In this document: piece after piece, positions 18,294-27,743 of the stretch
Layout: each line of letters starts with the position of its first letter
Position numbering within the stretch: the first letter of the stretch is position 1
Assembly: GCF_000025485.1 (NCBI RefSeq)
Contig: NC_013851.1
Location: forward strand, 2,027,501-2,091,500
Length of the DNA stretch: 64,000 nt
Direction: 5' to 3'
Origin: Allochromatium vinosum DSM 180
Lineage (GTDB): Bacteria; Pseudomonadota; Gammaproteobacteria; Chromatiales; Chromatiaceae
Translations under genes and position numbers: made by a program
The notes under the pieces: generated by a model
What the model saw: the letters and a program-made list of their open reading frames with translations, nothing else
What the model was told of the DNA's origin: nothing
Databases searched by the model: none

Positions 18294-19751
18294 TTATTGC
18301 CAATTGAGACGCAGCCCAAGCGTCACACGATTTTCCGCACTCTCCTCACCATCATCGCGAAAACCATATTTGATGTCGACATAAGCTTGCTCGGACAGGC
18401 GGCGTGTCAGTCCGGCATCGAAGCCATAGTCCTGGCGATCGAGATTCGAACTACTGGAAACATCGGAGTCGAGTTCGCGCTGACTCCATTTCAGGCCGAG
18501 ATTCCCTGACGTGTGAGCGCTCAAGCGTCGCGACCAATAGAGGCGTGCCTGCATGGTTCCCTCGTCCCTGGAGTCGTCATCGTATTCACGCAAAACATAG
18601 CCGAGAGAAACGCCGAGCGAACTGCGCCGGGTCTGAAGCGTCCAGGCCGAATCGAATCGGTTGTTGATATAGACAGATGAGTCCGGCGTGGCCGTATCGA
18701 CCGAAACGTTCAAATCGGTTCCAGTTTCTGGGGTCACAGTCTCACCGAAGGCATCCTCGAATTCGTAGACTTGGGTGCGCAAGCGGTCGCTACGCGCGCT
18801 CGATACATCACGCTGAAAGCTGGCCGTCCACACAGAACGCTTGCGGCGGTAATCGATACCCAAACGTGGGGTCCAGCCGAAATAACGATATCCAGAGCCG
18901 AGCTCGACCTTAGTGCGATCATTGGGCGTCCAGGAGATCAATCCCTCCCAAATGCTACCGCTCGTCTCATCAGCCGAATCATAGTTGTTGTCCTCATAGC
19001 CACCGAAGGCATCGGCCCTCCAGCGATTGTTGATTTGATAGCCAAGGCTTCCGACAATCTTTGAAAAGCGATCCCGTGGACCCTCTTGGTAATCGACATA
19101 TTCGTTGTTGGCATTCAAAGACCAATGAATATCACCGAGAGCCGGGCCGCTCGACAGATTTAGATTGGCGCGATACCCTAGACTGTCGTCGCCATCTTCA
19201 CTATAGAAAACGCCGTCATTTTCGAGCCGAAACGTGAGTTCAGCTTGCCGGCCAAAACGATTCTTAAAATAAGGAGCAAAAAGATACGTATAGGTATTTT
19301 GCAAATCTTCAGAAGTATTGGTTGCATCCCATCCAGATGGCGCCAACGAATCCTTGATTTCTTGCCGTGCAGTCAAATTGAAATCGAGAAAAAGATGGTC
19401 CTGATAAAGCTCGGATTTAGCGTTGGCTTGCAAGCGCTGATTGACCTTGTCTTCCGAGGATGTATTCAGATAATGCAAGGCCTGTAGAGAATAAGCCAGA
19501 TCCAGATTCAGTCGACGCCCTTTGCCCTGCAATACAAACCCTGGCGTCAGCTCAGTGAAAAAATCGCTCGTTTTGTCCGAGCCGGAAAGGTCGATGTTGT
19601 CACTATAGGTTCCTTTTAGGCTCAATTGCCTGGACAATTTCCAGTCAGCTGCGAACACTGACAGCGACATTCCAAAGATCAATGGAAGCCAAAAAAGCTT
19701 CGGCCAATGAGCTGTTATCGGACCCGATGAGCTTGACATGGCAAAAAACAT
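18294..19751 (-). CDS. Outer-membrane beta-barrel protein of the XrtA system
   Basis: The 485-residue protein has an N-terminal signal peptide with likely cleavage after SVFA (about residue 34). It is followed by many alternating amphipathic strands rich in Tyr, Trp, Asp and Asn, for example TRRSSLGVSLGYVLREYDDD and DQAYVDIKYGF-like repeats, ending in LGLRLNWQ, which resembles a barrel-closing strand. This matches the outer-membrane protein family found in PEP-CTERM loci (TIGR03016, by recall). It may serve as the secretion pore or an assembly platform for the polysaccharide. An internal ATG at 19739 is an alternative start. It follows the kinase gene by 17 bases. Confidence 0.88.
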   Translation of the reverse strand: MFFAMSSSSGPITAHWPKLFWLPLIFGMSLSVFAADWKLSRQLSLKGTYSDNIDLSGSDKTSDFFTELTPGFVLQGKGRRLNLDLAYSLQALHYLNTSSEDKVNQRLQANAKSELYQDHLFLDFNLTARQEIKDSLAPSGWDATNTSEDLQNTYTYLFAPYFKNRFGRQAELTFRLENDGVFYSEDGDDSLGYRANLNLSSGPALGDIHWSLNANNEYVDYQEGPRDRFSKIVGSLGYQINNRWRADAFGGYEDNNYDSADETSGSIWEGLISWTPNDRTKVELGSGYRYFGWTPRLGIDYRRKRSVWTASFQRDVSSARSDRLRTQVYEFEDAFGETVTPETGTDLNVSVDTATPDSSVYINNRFDSAWTLQTRRSSLGVSLGYVLREYDDDSRDEGTMQARLYWSRRLSAHTSGNLGLKWSQRELDSDVSSSSNLDRQDYGFDAGLTRRLSEQAYVDIKYGFRDDGEESAENRVTLGLRLNWQ

Positions 19752-19768
19752 AATGTCAGAGATCCAAT

Positions 19769-20773
19769 CTATGGCGATTTCGCAATGGAGTCGGAATCGA
19801 CGCCGGTCTCAGCGGCATGGTTCCCATAGCCATAACCGTAACCATAGCCATAACCCGCGCCAAATTTGTTGCCGAATGTCGGGCGATATTTGTTCAGCAG
19901 CAACCCGATGATCTTATCTTGATTGAGTCGACTCAAGGCATCGTTCACAGCATAACGCGGTGTTTGGTCGGCAGCGACGACCATGAGGATCTGCCCCATC
20001 ATCTCAGCGAGCACGGCACTTTCACTTGCCAACAACAGTGGAGGCGAATCGAAGATCACGACACGATCCTTGTAGCGCGTGGAAAATTGCTCCATCAATT
20101 TGGCCATTTGCTCACTGGCCAAGAGTTCCGTGGCTCGCTCATGACACTTACCAGCCGGAAGTACACGCAAGTTAGGGATATCGGTTCGAACGAGGGCTTT
20201 GGAGACCGTCATACCCGATCCGTCGAGGATATCCAGTAAGCCGGTCTCATATTTGATCCCCAAGCGTTTGGCTGCCGATGGCTTGGCGACATCACCATCG
20301 ACGAGCAGGACCGTCCGGTCGCGCTCCATGGCGATACTGATCGCCAGATTGATCGCCGAAAAGGTCTTGCCCTCCCCCGTCAGCGCGCTGGTGACCATGA
20401 TCAGATTGGCATTGTCGACGATATCTGCCCCCTTCTTGTCGATGTTCATGATGAGGGGGCGTTTGATGAGTCGATATTCCTCGGCAATTTGTGAGCGCTT
20501 TGCATCCGGAGTCAAGAGTCCCATGAGACGCAGTTGATCGAGCGCCAGTCGGTGGAAACGCCCTTCGGCGGTTGGGATGTCCAGATCGGCGTCCATGGAC
20601 GACGGGGATACAGAGTCGATAGCCGCCTCATCCATGGACCCAGAGGCGGATTGTCCATGTTTCTCACCCCAAAAACCCGTTGCTTCCGCAGGTCGACGAT
20701 CGGCGTCTCGACCCCCACCCGGGGTGCTCAGTTCATCTGCACGCTTTGCAAGACTTCGTTGAATGGTATCCAT
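19769..20773 (-). CDS. Tyrosine autokinase (BY-kinase) of the XrtA system
   Basis: The 334-residue protein has a long polar N-terminal region (1-95) and a CpsD/Wzc-type kinase domain. Walker A is TSALTGEGKTFSA (about 128-140), Walker A-prime is VLLVDGDVAKPS (155-166) and Walker B is VVIFDSPPLL (238-247). The C-terminal tail carries a tyrosine cluster (GYGYGYGYGYG), the autophosphorylation region that tunes chain length in this family. There is no membrane segment, so it acts with the separate chain-length protein encoded 32 bases upstream. The tyrosine cluster is written in near-identical hexamers, which could vary in number by slippage. Confidence 0.93.
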   Translation of the reverse strand: MDTIQRSLAKRADELSTPGGGRDADRRPAEATGFWGEKHGQSASGSMDEAAIDSVSPSSMDADLDIPTAEGRFHRLALDQLRLMGLLTPDAKRSQIAEEYRLIKRPLIMNIDKKGADIVDNANLIMVTSALTGEGKTFSAINLAISIAMERDRTVLLVDGDVAKPSAAKRLGIKYETGLLDILDGSGMTVSKALVRTDIPNLRVLPAGKCHERATELLASEQMAKLMEQFSTRYKDRVVIFDSPPLLLASESAVLAEMMGQILMVVAADQTPRYAVNDALSRLNQDKIIGLLLNKYRPTFGNKFGAGYGYGYGYGYGNHAAETGVDSDSIAKSP

Positions 20774-20805
20774 GTATTTGTCCAGTGAGTCCGGTTGCGC
20801 CTAGG

Positions 20806-22353
20806 TCAGGCCTGTCCCATGAGCATGGGCAACCCTTTGGCCACGACGATGAATCCAACCACTAAGCTTGCCGTCGCGGCCACGAAGGGAATCAGCATCA
20901 GGCGTTCCCGGCGTCGCTGCGCACTGGACAGAACGAGTCCGACACTTCCGAAGACTGGAAGCCCAGTCTCTTGATACAGGATGCGACGATCGTCATAGAT
21001 CGGGCGCACCAAATCGACGGCGAGTGCGGCTCCCATGCCGGCACCAAAGGCAAGCAAGAGCACAACGGCCGACAAGGCAAGCCGGTTGGGAGCGGATGGT
21101 TTGGATGGCACGAACGGTGGATCGACGACACGGAACTTGGCTCCCTCCACGGTTTTCTCGACTTCGGTCGAGAGCCTGGCCGACTCACGCCGTTTCAGCA
21201 ATTCATTGTGCTGCGCCGCGATCGTCGAATAATTCCGGGTCAATTGTTTGAGTTTGGCCTCAATCGTCGGGATGCTGTCGATCTTTTCGGTGAGTTGCTG
21301 GACTCGCTTGGAATAATCTTCCACACGCGCGGTCAGGGCTGCGACCTGAGCATCGGCCTCGCTGAGTGCCACGCGCAGATTGCCGTAAACAGTATCGGCG
21401 CGGACATTCGAAGCCAACTGTGATCCGCTGCTGCTCGCGGTCAACTGTCTGCGACTTTGCTCCTTCAACTCCTCGATCTGACGCCGAAGCTCGATCACGA
21501 CTGGATGTCGTTCGGTATATCGCAACAGCAGATCGTCGAGTTTTGACTGCATGGCCGTGACACGCGGATCCTCGACCTGCTGTTGCAGAGGCATCAGATC
21601 GAAATTGCTCTGGATCATCTGGTCTTCGTTTTCGATCTGATAGCTCAGCTCATCGCGCCGCCAGATCGCCTCGCGCAAGGCGAGCTCGGCATCCTTGAGT
21701 CCGGCCTTTGCCGCTTCGAGCGTGGAATAATAGTTGACCTGTTCCCCCGGAAGCACGCCGGCATTGTCACGCTTGAAATCCGCCAGCTCCTTCTCTGACT
21801 GCCGCAGGCGCGACTCATACTCGGCGATCTCCTGATCGAGAAAGCTATGCGCCGTCGTGGTCGCCGCCTGATCTCCAGTAAGCGCCTGCTCGATGAAAAC
21901 AGACACGACCGCCTGGACGACCTGCTTGGCACGCCCCGGATCACGGTGCTCGAAGGCAATGTTGTACAGCGAGGGATTGGCGCGATCACCACTGAGCTGG
22001 ATCTTATTACGCAACTCATCGAGCAGAAGCTCCTTGTCACGCTCGGTCCGGACATTCAGATCGAAATCGCTCATGCGAGCAATCCGTTCCAGGTTCGGGC
22101 GACTGAGCAGCATCCGGCTCATCAAGGACACCCGCTGCACGAGATCCGGTTGAATCGCCAGCCCTTGCAGTAAGGGTCGCAGAACAGAGTTCGTATCGAC
22201 GAATACCCTGGCCGAAGCCCGGTATTCGTCGGGCAGTTTGGAGACATAGAGCCAACCCGAGATGGCGATCAGCCAAGCCACCGCGACGGCCAGCCAGCGA
22301 TAGCGCCAGATGCCCCGGACATAGGAAAAAAGCTGCTGCAAGAGTTCATGCAT
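20806..22353 (-). CDS. Polysaccharide chain-length determinant (Wzz type)
   Basis: The 515-residue inner-membrane protein has an N-terminal membrane span (about 18-36, LAVAVAWLIAISGWLYV) followed by LPDEYRASARVFVDTNSVL, the Wzz signature. A long periplasmic coiled-coil region (about 190-390) follows, then a proline-rich approach to the second span (PFVPSKPSAPNRLALSAVVL). A final hydrophobic segment lies at the C-terminus (about 485-510). This layout fits the XrtA-associated chain-length family (TIGR03007, by recall). It lacks a kinase domain, which is supplied by the next gene. It lies 42 bases downstream of the export lipoprotein gene. Confidence 0.93.
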   Translation of the reverse strand: MHELLQQLFSYVRGIWRYRWLAVAVAWLIAISGWLYVSKLPDEYRASARVFVDTNSVLRPLLQGLAIQPDLVQRVSLMSRMLLSRPNLERIARMSDFDLNVRTERDKELLLDELRNKIQLSGDRANPSLYNIAFEHRDPGRAKQVVQAVVSVFIEQALTGDQAATTTAHSFLDQEIAEYESRLRQSEKELADFKRDNAGVLPGEQVNYYSTLEAAKAGLKDAELALREAIWRRDELSYQIENEDQMIQSNFDLMPLQQQVEDPRVTAMQSKLDDLLLRYTERHPVVIELRRQIEELKEQSRRQLTASSSGSQLASNVRADTVYGNLRVALSEADAQVAALTARVEDYSKRVQQLTEKIDSIPTIEAKLKQLTRNYSTIAAQHNELLKRRESARLSTEVEKTVEGAKFRVVDPPFVPSKPSAPNRLALSAVVLLLAFGAGMGAALAVDLVRPIYDDRRILYQETGLPVFGSVGLVLSSAQRRRERLMLIPFVAATASLVVGFIVVAKGLPMLMGQA

Positions 22354-22395
22354 GGCGGTCGCTCACTCGTGGGTCGTTCTTCTCTGCCGACCCGA

Positions 22396-23046
22396 TCAGA
22401 ACCATGACTCTGGAATGATCAGGATGTCGCCCGGCAACAGACCGATGTTCTCCTCGATGCGCCCGTCGCGAATCAGATCATCCAGACGAACCGAGTACTG
22501 ACGCTGCTGTCCATCGGCATAACGCACCAGCACGGACTTATTGCCGGCCGCGAACTCGGTCAGTCCACCGACCTCGATCATGAGATCGAGCAGGGTCATA
22601 TGCTTGCGGAAGGGAACGGCCGCCGGTTTCATGGCCTCACCGATCACCCGCACCTGCTGACTCGGCAGACCCACGAAGCCATTGACGATCACGGTGACGA
22701 CCGGGGAGCGCACATAGACGGCGAATTGCTTCTCGAGATCTCGCGCCAGTTGTGTCGGCGTCTTACCACTGGCCTGGACGTCTTCGATCAGCGGCGTGGT
22801 CAGCATTCCATCGGGGCGAACGGGCACGCTGCCCGAAAGTTCCTCGAATCCAAGAACGAATATGTTGACCTGATCGCCTGGAGCGATTTCGTAGAAATAG
22901 CCTTCTTGAACCGTCAGATCGCGTTGATCGACTGGAACAGGTGGGTATTGATTCTTTTTGCTCGCACACCCCGCAGTCATCACCAGTATCACGGACGCCA
23001 GGATCAGCGCCCCCCGCCAGGTCAAGGATCCGAATCGAGCGTTCAA
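22396..23046 (-). CDS. Polysaccharide export lipoprotein (Wza type)
   Basis: The 216-residue protein starts with a lipoprotein signal peptide and lipobox MTAGC (Cys27). The Poly_export domain begins at YEIAPGDQVNIFVLGFEELS and includes VRPDGMLTTPLIEDVQASG. A SLBB-like segment follows (VRVIGEAMKPAAVPF ... TLLDLMIEVGGLTEFA), ending at LLPGDILIIPESWF. It would form the outer-membrane secretion channel. It is shorter than Wza, as is usual for the XrtA-associated family. It lies 34 bases downstream of prsR. Confidence 0.93.
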   Translation of the reverse strand: MNARFGSLTWRGALILASVILVMTAGCASKKNQYPPVPVDQRDLTVQEGYFYEIAPGDQVNIFVLGFEELSGSVPVRPDGMLTTPLIEDVQASGKTPTQLARDLEKQFAVYVRSPVVTVIVNGFVGLPSQQVRVIGEAMKPAAVPFRKHMTLLDLMIEVGGLTEFAAGNKSVLVRYADGQQRQYSVRLDDLIRDGRIEENIGLLPGDILIIPESWF

Positions 23047-23080
23047 TACCTTGGTCTCCTTAAAAAGACTGGAGTCGAAT

Positions 23081-24436
23081 TCAGTTCGGCTTCAGGTCGA
23101 ATTTTTCGAGCAGGCGGTACAGAGTTGGACGTGTAATGCCCAGCAACTGAGCCGCTTGTGTCATGTTTCCATCAGCCTTTGCAAGCGCCTGACGCAAGGC
23201 ACACAACTCGGCCTGGTCACGCATGTCCTGCAAACTCACGGCAGATCGGTTGGCTTGAGCCGGTAATTCGAGATCTTCGACCGATAACTGGCGTCCATCA
23301 GCCATGATCACGGCGCGTTTGATCCTGCTTTCGATCTCCCGCACGTTACCGGGCCAATCATAGGAATCGATGGCATTCAGCGCTTCCTGTGTAAAACCAC
23401 GGATCGAACGCTTGAATTCGTCATTATACTGGTCGAGAAATGCCCGGGCCAGAACGAGTGCGTCACCTGTGCGCTCCCGTAAAGGCGGCAAACGAATGGT
23501 TACTTCGCTGATGCGATAGTAGAGGTCCTCGCGAAATTCGCCATTCGCGATCTGTGACCTGAGATCGCGGTGTGTTGCACAGACGACACGCAGGTCGACC
23601 GGAATCTCCTGCCGCCCTCCCACACGCTCGATCACCCTCTCCTGCAAGAATCGTAACAGTTTGGCTTGCAACGCCTGAGGCAGATCACCGATCTCGTCCA
23701 GGAAGAGCGTCCCGCCATGGGCGTGCTCGATCTTGCCCAGGGTCTGCTTGACCGCGCCGGTGAAGGCTCCCTTTTCGTAGCCGAACAGCTCGCTCTCCAG
23801 CAGGTTTTCGGGGATCGCCGCGCAGTTGATCGCGACCAGCCGCCCGGCGGCCCGTGAACTCTTCTCGTGGAGCGCACGCGCGAAGAGTTCCTTGCCCGTG
23901 CCGCTCTCACCCAGGATGAGCACGGTCACATCCGTGTCCGCGACCTTGTCCACGGCCTTGCAGGCTTGGAGCATCTGTGGACTCGTGGCGATGACACCCC
24001 GCAAGGGCGTATCCACGCGCGACTGCTGGAGACGGCGATTCTCGGACTCCAGCTCATAGAGACGCTGCGCCCGCTCGACGACGAGGCTCAGCGTACCGGC
24101 TTCGATGGGTTTGGCGTAGAAGTCATAGGCACCCAGCTCGATGGCTTTGAGGGCGTTTGGGCGATCGTCATTGCCCGTGACCACGATCACCTTGGTCTGA
24201 GGGGCCAGTTCAACGATTTCGGCCAGCGTCGCCAGCCCCTCGCTCACCCCACCGGGGTCCGGCGGCAACCCCAGGTCCAGGGTGACGACGCCGGGCCGGT
24301 GGCGGCGCACCTGCGCCAGGGCCTCGCGACGATCTGAAGCCAGGCTCACATCGAAGCCATCGAAACACCAGCGCAACTGACTTTGCAGTCCAGGATCGTC
24401 TTCGACGACCAGCAATGGCTTGACAGTCGCTTTCAT
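23081..24436 (-). CDS. prsR: Sigma-54-dependent response regulator PrsR
   Basis: The 451-residue protein has three parts. A receiver domain comes first ([11 protein letters not shown], phospho-acceptor Asp in [11 protein letters not shown], Lys in YAKPIE). An AAA+ domain follows with Walker [13 protein letters not shown], the sigma-54 contact loop GAFTGA and Walker [14 protein letters not shown] Fis-type helix-turn-helix closes it ([23 protein letters not shown]). It matches the PEP-CTERM-system regulator family (TIGR02915, by recall), which with PrsK activates PEP-CTERM and exopolysaccharide genes through sigma-54. Its ATG overlaps the prsK stop as ATGA. I did not find a convincing -24/-12 promoter in the window. 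Confidence 0.95.
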   Translation of the reverse strand: MKATVKPLLVVEDDPGLQSQLRWCFDGFDVSLASDRREALAQVRRHRPGVVTLDLGLPPDPGGVSEGLATLAEIVELAPQTKVIVVTGNDDRPNALKAIELGAYDFYAKPIEAGTLSLVVERAQRLYELESENRRLQQSRVDTPLRGVIATSPQMLQACKAVDKVADTDVTVLILGESGTGKELFARALHEKSSRAAGRLVAINCAAIPENLLESELFGYEKGAFTGAVKQTLGKIEHAHGGTLFLDEIGDLPQALQAKLLRFLQERVIERVGGRQEIPVDLRVVCATHRDLRSQIANGEFREDLYYRISEVTIRLPPLRERTGDALVLARAFLDQYNDEFKRSIRGFTQEALNAIDSYDWPGNVREIESRIKRAVIMADGRQLSVEDLELPAQANRSAVSLQDMRDQAELCALRQALAKADGNMTQAAQLLGITRPTLYRLLEKFDLKPN

Positions 24437-26520
24437 CAGGCACTCTCGGACATGGATGGTTGGGCGGACACTGTGGTCCCGGTGTCCGACGCCTCCTCCG
24501 CAGCAGGAAGCCGGATGCGGAACAGCGATCCGATCCCAGGCCGGCTCTCGACCGTCAGGTCGCCACCCAGCAAGCGGACCATCTCGCGCGCCTCGAAGGC
24601 GCCGATCCCCATGCCGGTCAACCCCTTGGTCGAGTCGAAGGGACGAAACAACCGATCGCGAATGAACTCAGCGGTCATCCCAACGCCATCGTCCTGGATC
24701 TCGACACTATAGGTTCGGTCCTCGCGTCGCAAGCGCACGACCACAGAACCATCGGTATCCGTGGCCTCGCGGGCGTTCTGGATGAGATGACCGAAGATCG
24801 TGCGTAACCGCTCCCTGTCAGCCATGACGACGGCGCCCCCATTAATGGCGGACTCCAGACGCGGCACAGGCGGGCGCTCGGTTTGCCGTTCGATCGCTTC
24901 GCGGAGGACATCGAGCAGATCGACTCGAACCGCCTCCCCACCGCGGACTCCGTTACGCAGTTGCTCCATCAAGCGCCCCATGCGTTCGACCGAACTTCTG
25001 ATCGTACTCATGACATCATCGATGAAGGCCGGATTGTGCCGATGCCGCTCGGCATTCGAGAGGATCAGCGATTGTTGAGCCAGCAGGTTCTTCAGATCGT
25101 GAGCGACATAGGCCGCTAGTTGGTTGAAGGCCTCGAACTGTCGCGCGCGCATCAGGGCCTGATCGGAGAGGTATTGTGCGACAGAACTCGCGGCCTGGCG
25201 ACCGGCCGTTTTGAGCAATGCCCGATCCTCCCAGTTGAAGGAGCGTTTGGTGCGCGAGCGACTCAGAACGACGAACCCACACAGAACGCCACGATTGAGC
25301 AGTGGAACGACGAGCCAGGCCGTCGAGGATCCGCCCAACCAGTCCGGTATCTCCAGATCCTGATACATCGCCGGGTCACGGCGCCATTCATCCAGGTCGA
25401 TGATCCAGTTGGCGTCCAGGAGACCGCGCACCACGGGGTCATCCTGGCGAATCATGGCCACCGGCGGCTCGGCCTGGTTGAGCCGCTCCAGTAGCTCGAA
25501 ACCGCCCGACTCGTTGCGCACCCACAACAGACCGCCCGGACTGCCGATGATGTCCCCGAGCGCTCTGACGACGGCCTCAGGCAACTGCCGACTGCCGGCT
25601 GACAGCGCCTCGGTGAACTTCAACCATTCCTCGCGATAGTCGTACTTGAAGCTGAAGAAGTGTTCGCTGACCAGGATGCGCAGACGTGCCCGTAATTGCC
25701 CGGAGAACAGCAACAGCAACAGGAGCACGATGGCCGAGAACAGGAAGGCGATCTGCAGCACCGCGCTCCAGGCCCCACCGAAGAGCCGGATGTAATAGCC
25801 GGCGGCGGCCATCGCCATCAGATAGAGTCCCGCGCCCGAAAGGGTCGCGGAATGGAACACGACATGGCGCGACACATGCAGCTCGACCGACCAGTTCGGG
25901 CTTCTGGCGGCGGATACCGCGATGAGCGGCACGATCAAGGCATTGACCAGTCCGCGCGCCTCCCAGACCGGCTCCGACAGCCGGCGCATCAATAGCCCGT
26001 CGGAATAGAAAAAGAGGTCATAGGCGAAGACGGCGCCTAGCCCCAGGCACAGATGCTTGATCTCCCAGCGGCGTGCCGGCAGCCGGTTGCGAAACACCTG
26101 CTCGACGAGCAACAGCCCGAAGACAGCCTGAAGAATCCCACCGAGCAGCCGGGCATCCAGGGCGATGGACGTTGCAACCAACGGGACCGACAGTGTCAGA
26201 ACGCCTGCGACCACGAGGACGAGTCCAGTCGCCCAATTCCAGGAACGGCGGGCCGACTGATCCGTGTCGGCGGCCAGAATCGCCGCGAGAAACACGAACC
26301 ATCCGGCATTGTGTGCCAGCTCAGCGCTACCGATCGCCAACGCTGGAATCGACCACCCTACACTGACCGCCCAACCGATCCCGGCCCAGAGCATGGCCGA
26401 GAGCACGGCCAAAAGCGCCAGCAATCCCATCAGACGTTTGCGCCAGGCCGTGATCAACAGCACGGCCAGCAACAGGTAGGCCAGTGCGGCAATCAGGTAA
26501 CTGAGGGTTCCAATGGTCAC
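24436..26520 (-). CDS. prsK: Membrane histidine kinase PrsK
   Basis: The 694-residue protein has an N-terminal domain of about nine membrane spans (1-290). A GAF-like domain follows (about 310-450), then a dimerisation helix with the phosphoacceptor motif VAHDLKNLL. The C-terminal ATPase has N-box HLIQNAREATD, G1 box IQDDGVGM and the glycine motif GMGIGAFEAREMVRLLGG. This is the XrtA/PEP-CTERM sensor kinase family (TIGR02916, by recall); it should phosphorylate PrsR. It is the first gene of the conserved left arm. Directly upstream lies a truncated OmpA-like fragment, so its original promoter region may have been replaced. Confidence 0.94.
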   Translation of the reverse strand: MTIGTLSYLIAALAYLLLAVLLITAWRKRLMGLLALLAVLSAMLWAGIGWAVSVGWSIPALAIGSAELAHNAGWFVFLAAILAADTDQSARRSWNWATGLVLVVAGVLTLSVPLVATSIALDARLLGGILQAVFGLLLVEQVFRNRLPARRWEIKHLCLGLGAVFAYDLFFYSDGLLMRRLSEPVWEARGLVNALIVPLIAVSAARSPNWSVELHVSRHVVFHSATLSGAGLYLMAMAAAGYYIRLFGGAWSAVLQIAFLFSAIVLLLLLLFSGQLRARLRILVSEHFFSFKYDYREEWLKFTEALSAGSRQLPEAVVRALGDIIGSPGGLLWVRNESGGFELLERLNQAEPPVAMIRQDDPVVRGLLDANWIIDLDEWRRDPAMYQDLEIPDWLGGSSTAWLVVPLLNRGVLCGFVVLSRSRTKRSFNWEDRALLKTAGRQAASSVAQYLSDQALMRARQFEAFNQLAAYVAHDLKNLLAQQSLILSNAERHRHNPAFIDDVMSTIRSSVERMGRLMEQLRNGVRGGEAVRVDLLDVLREAIERQTERPPVPRLESAINGGAVVMADRERLRTIFGHLIQNAREATDTDGSVVVRLRREDRTYSVEIQDDGVGMTAEFIRDRLFRPFDSTKGLTGMGIGAFEAREMVRLLGGDLTVESRPGIGSLFRIRLPAAEEASDTGTTVSAQPSMSESA

Positions 26521-26543
26521 GGATCAGGCGCTCGATCGATCCG

Positions 26544-26864
26544 TCAGCCGGGATTGGTTGGCGTGTGTGCCTCAGGGCGCCGCACACGTACACGGACCAG
26601 ACGACTCGCCCGCTCCGAAGTCGAGCCTCGAACGGAACCATCCCGCGTTGGGTCGAGTGGTCCCAATCCGTCCACTGACAGGCGCTCGCGCGAAATGCCG
26701 CGCTTGACCAAATAGGCGGCAACGCTTTCGGCGCGTCGCCGCGAGAGTGCAAGATTGTACTGTTCGTCACCGATTTGATCCGAAAAACCATGGATCTCGA
26801 CGACAGTGCGGGGTGTCGACTCCAGGATCGCGATGATTCGATCGAGATGCACTTCGCAGCGCAT
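26544..26864 (-). pseudogene. N-terminally truncated OmpA-like peptidoglycan-binding domain
   Basis: The 106-residue open frame is the C-terminal part of an OmpA-like domain. It has LDRIIAILESTP, the diaminopimelate-binding segment EIHGFSDQIGDEQYNLALSRRRAESVAAYL and ISRERLSVDGLGPLDPTRDG, followed by a basic tail. The first beta strand and everything before it (signal peptide, VxFDFDSA-like strand) are missing. An in-frame TGA stands immediately before the ATG at 26864. Immediately upstream the DNA becomes AT-rich glycosyltransferase sequence in another frame. The simplest reading is a gene whose 5' part was lost in a rearrangement. It may still be transcribed with prsK. Confidence 0.75.
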
Positions 26865-27726
26865 TCAAAAACATTCCAGCTCGACGATAAGAATACATAC
26901 GACCAATCAGTGCTTTGGAAAAAAGTCGCTTGAATGACTCGGATGAATTTGACGAGGTTATTTTTTTCAGCATGCGAATTTCATCTGCATTTCTCTTTAA
27001 CATAATCTCATCCTTCAGTTTCTGGGGTGCATCGTCATCTGTGCTGATATAACTGACACGAAATTGACGAGCTACACCGTGTGATTGCAGATGGAGCACA
27101 ATATCTGTTTTCTCAGATAGCATCCAGATGAAATAAATATCGAGTCGAGCACCGACTTCAGAATCGAAGCCTAAAGAACTCACCAATTTTTTTTCGATCA
27201 AACATGTGCCGAGCGCTGATGTATAAAAAGGTTCAGATAAGTCTTTGCGTCGATAAATCAACAAATCCTTGTTGAATACCTGACCTTCTCTTAGGCCTTT
27301 TTCAATCTTCTGATATGGGCATAGTAGATTTTCTGGCGGCAATTGCAGTATCCCGTCTTTTTCGCGTAACCCCATCACACAGCCGACTGAAGGTCGCATT
27401 GAGAAAATGCTGACACAGATTTCAATGTGATCATTCGACCACAAATCATCATCGTCCAAAAAAGCAATATAATCAAAACTTGCTTCCTGGACTCCTCGAT
27501 TAAGCGAACTAGCCATTCCGCCATTTTGTTTACGAATATATCGACATGGAATAGGTGCGCTTTCGATTAAAGCCATTACCGACAACTCTGTACTATCGGT
27601 GCTACCGTCATCAACAATAATCAGTTCATAAACCGGATGCGTCTGTGCAAATACACTGCTTATCGCGTCTGTGACAAAAGCGGCTCGATTGTAGGTGGTA
27701 ATGATGGCAGAGATAGAAAAGTTCAT
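26767..27726 (-). CDS. GT2 glycosyltransferase with a chimeric, out-of-frame C-terminus
   Basis: The first 285 or so residues form a GT-A glycosyltransferase of family 2. SAIITTYNRA opens it, followed by ELIIVDDGSTDST, the donor motif AFLDDDDLWSND and a C-terminal helical part. The DNA is clearly more AT-rich than its surroundings, suggesting transfer. The last 30 or so residues (after FLNALRSAS) are written on top of the OmpA-like fragment in a different frame and read as arginine-rich, non-family sequence. The native C-terminus has therefore probably been lost at a junction near 26840-26865. Whether the enzyme remains active is uncertain. The IS630 element begins about 18 bases upstream of its start codon. 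Confidence 0.75.
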   Translation of the reverse strand: MNFSISAIITTYNRAAFVTDAISSVFAQTHPVYELIIVDDGSTDSTELSVMALIESAPIPCRYIRKQNGGMASSLNRGVQEASFDYIAFLDDDDLWSNDHIEICVSIFSMRPSVGCVMGLREKDGILQLPPENLLCPYQKIEKGLREGQVFNKDLLIYRRKDLSEPFYTSALGTCLIEKKLVSSLGFDSEVGARLDIYFIWMLSEKTDIVLHLQSHGVARQFRVSYISTDDDAPQKLKDEIMLKRNADEIRMLKKITSSNSSESFKRLFSKALIGRMYSYRRAGMFLNALRSASRSNHRDPGVDTPHCRRDPWFFGSNR

Positions 27727-27743
27727 ATACCACTCTCATTTGA

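Noticed and set aside
19823-19855. The hexamer array as a CRISPR or intergenic repeat.
   Set aside because: Units are 6 bases without spacers and lie in frame inside the kinase gene.
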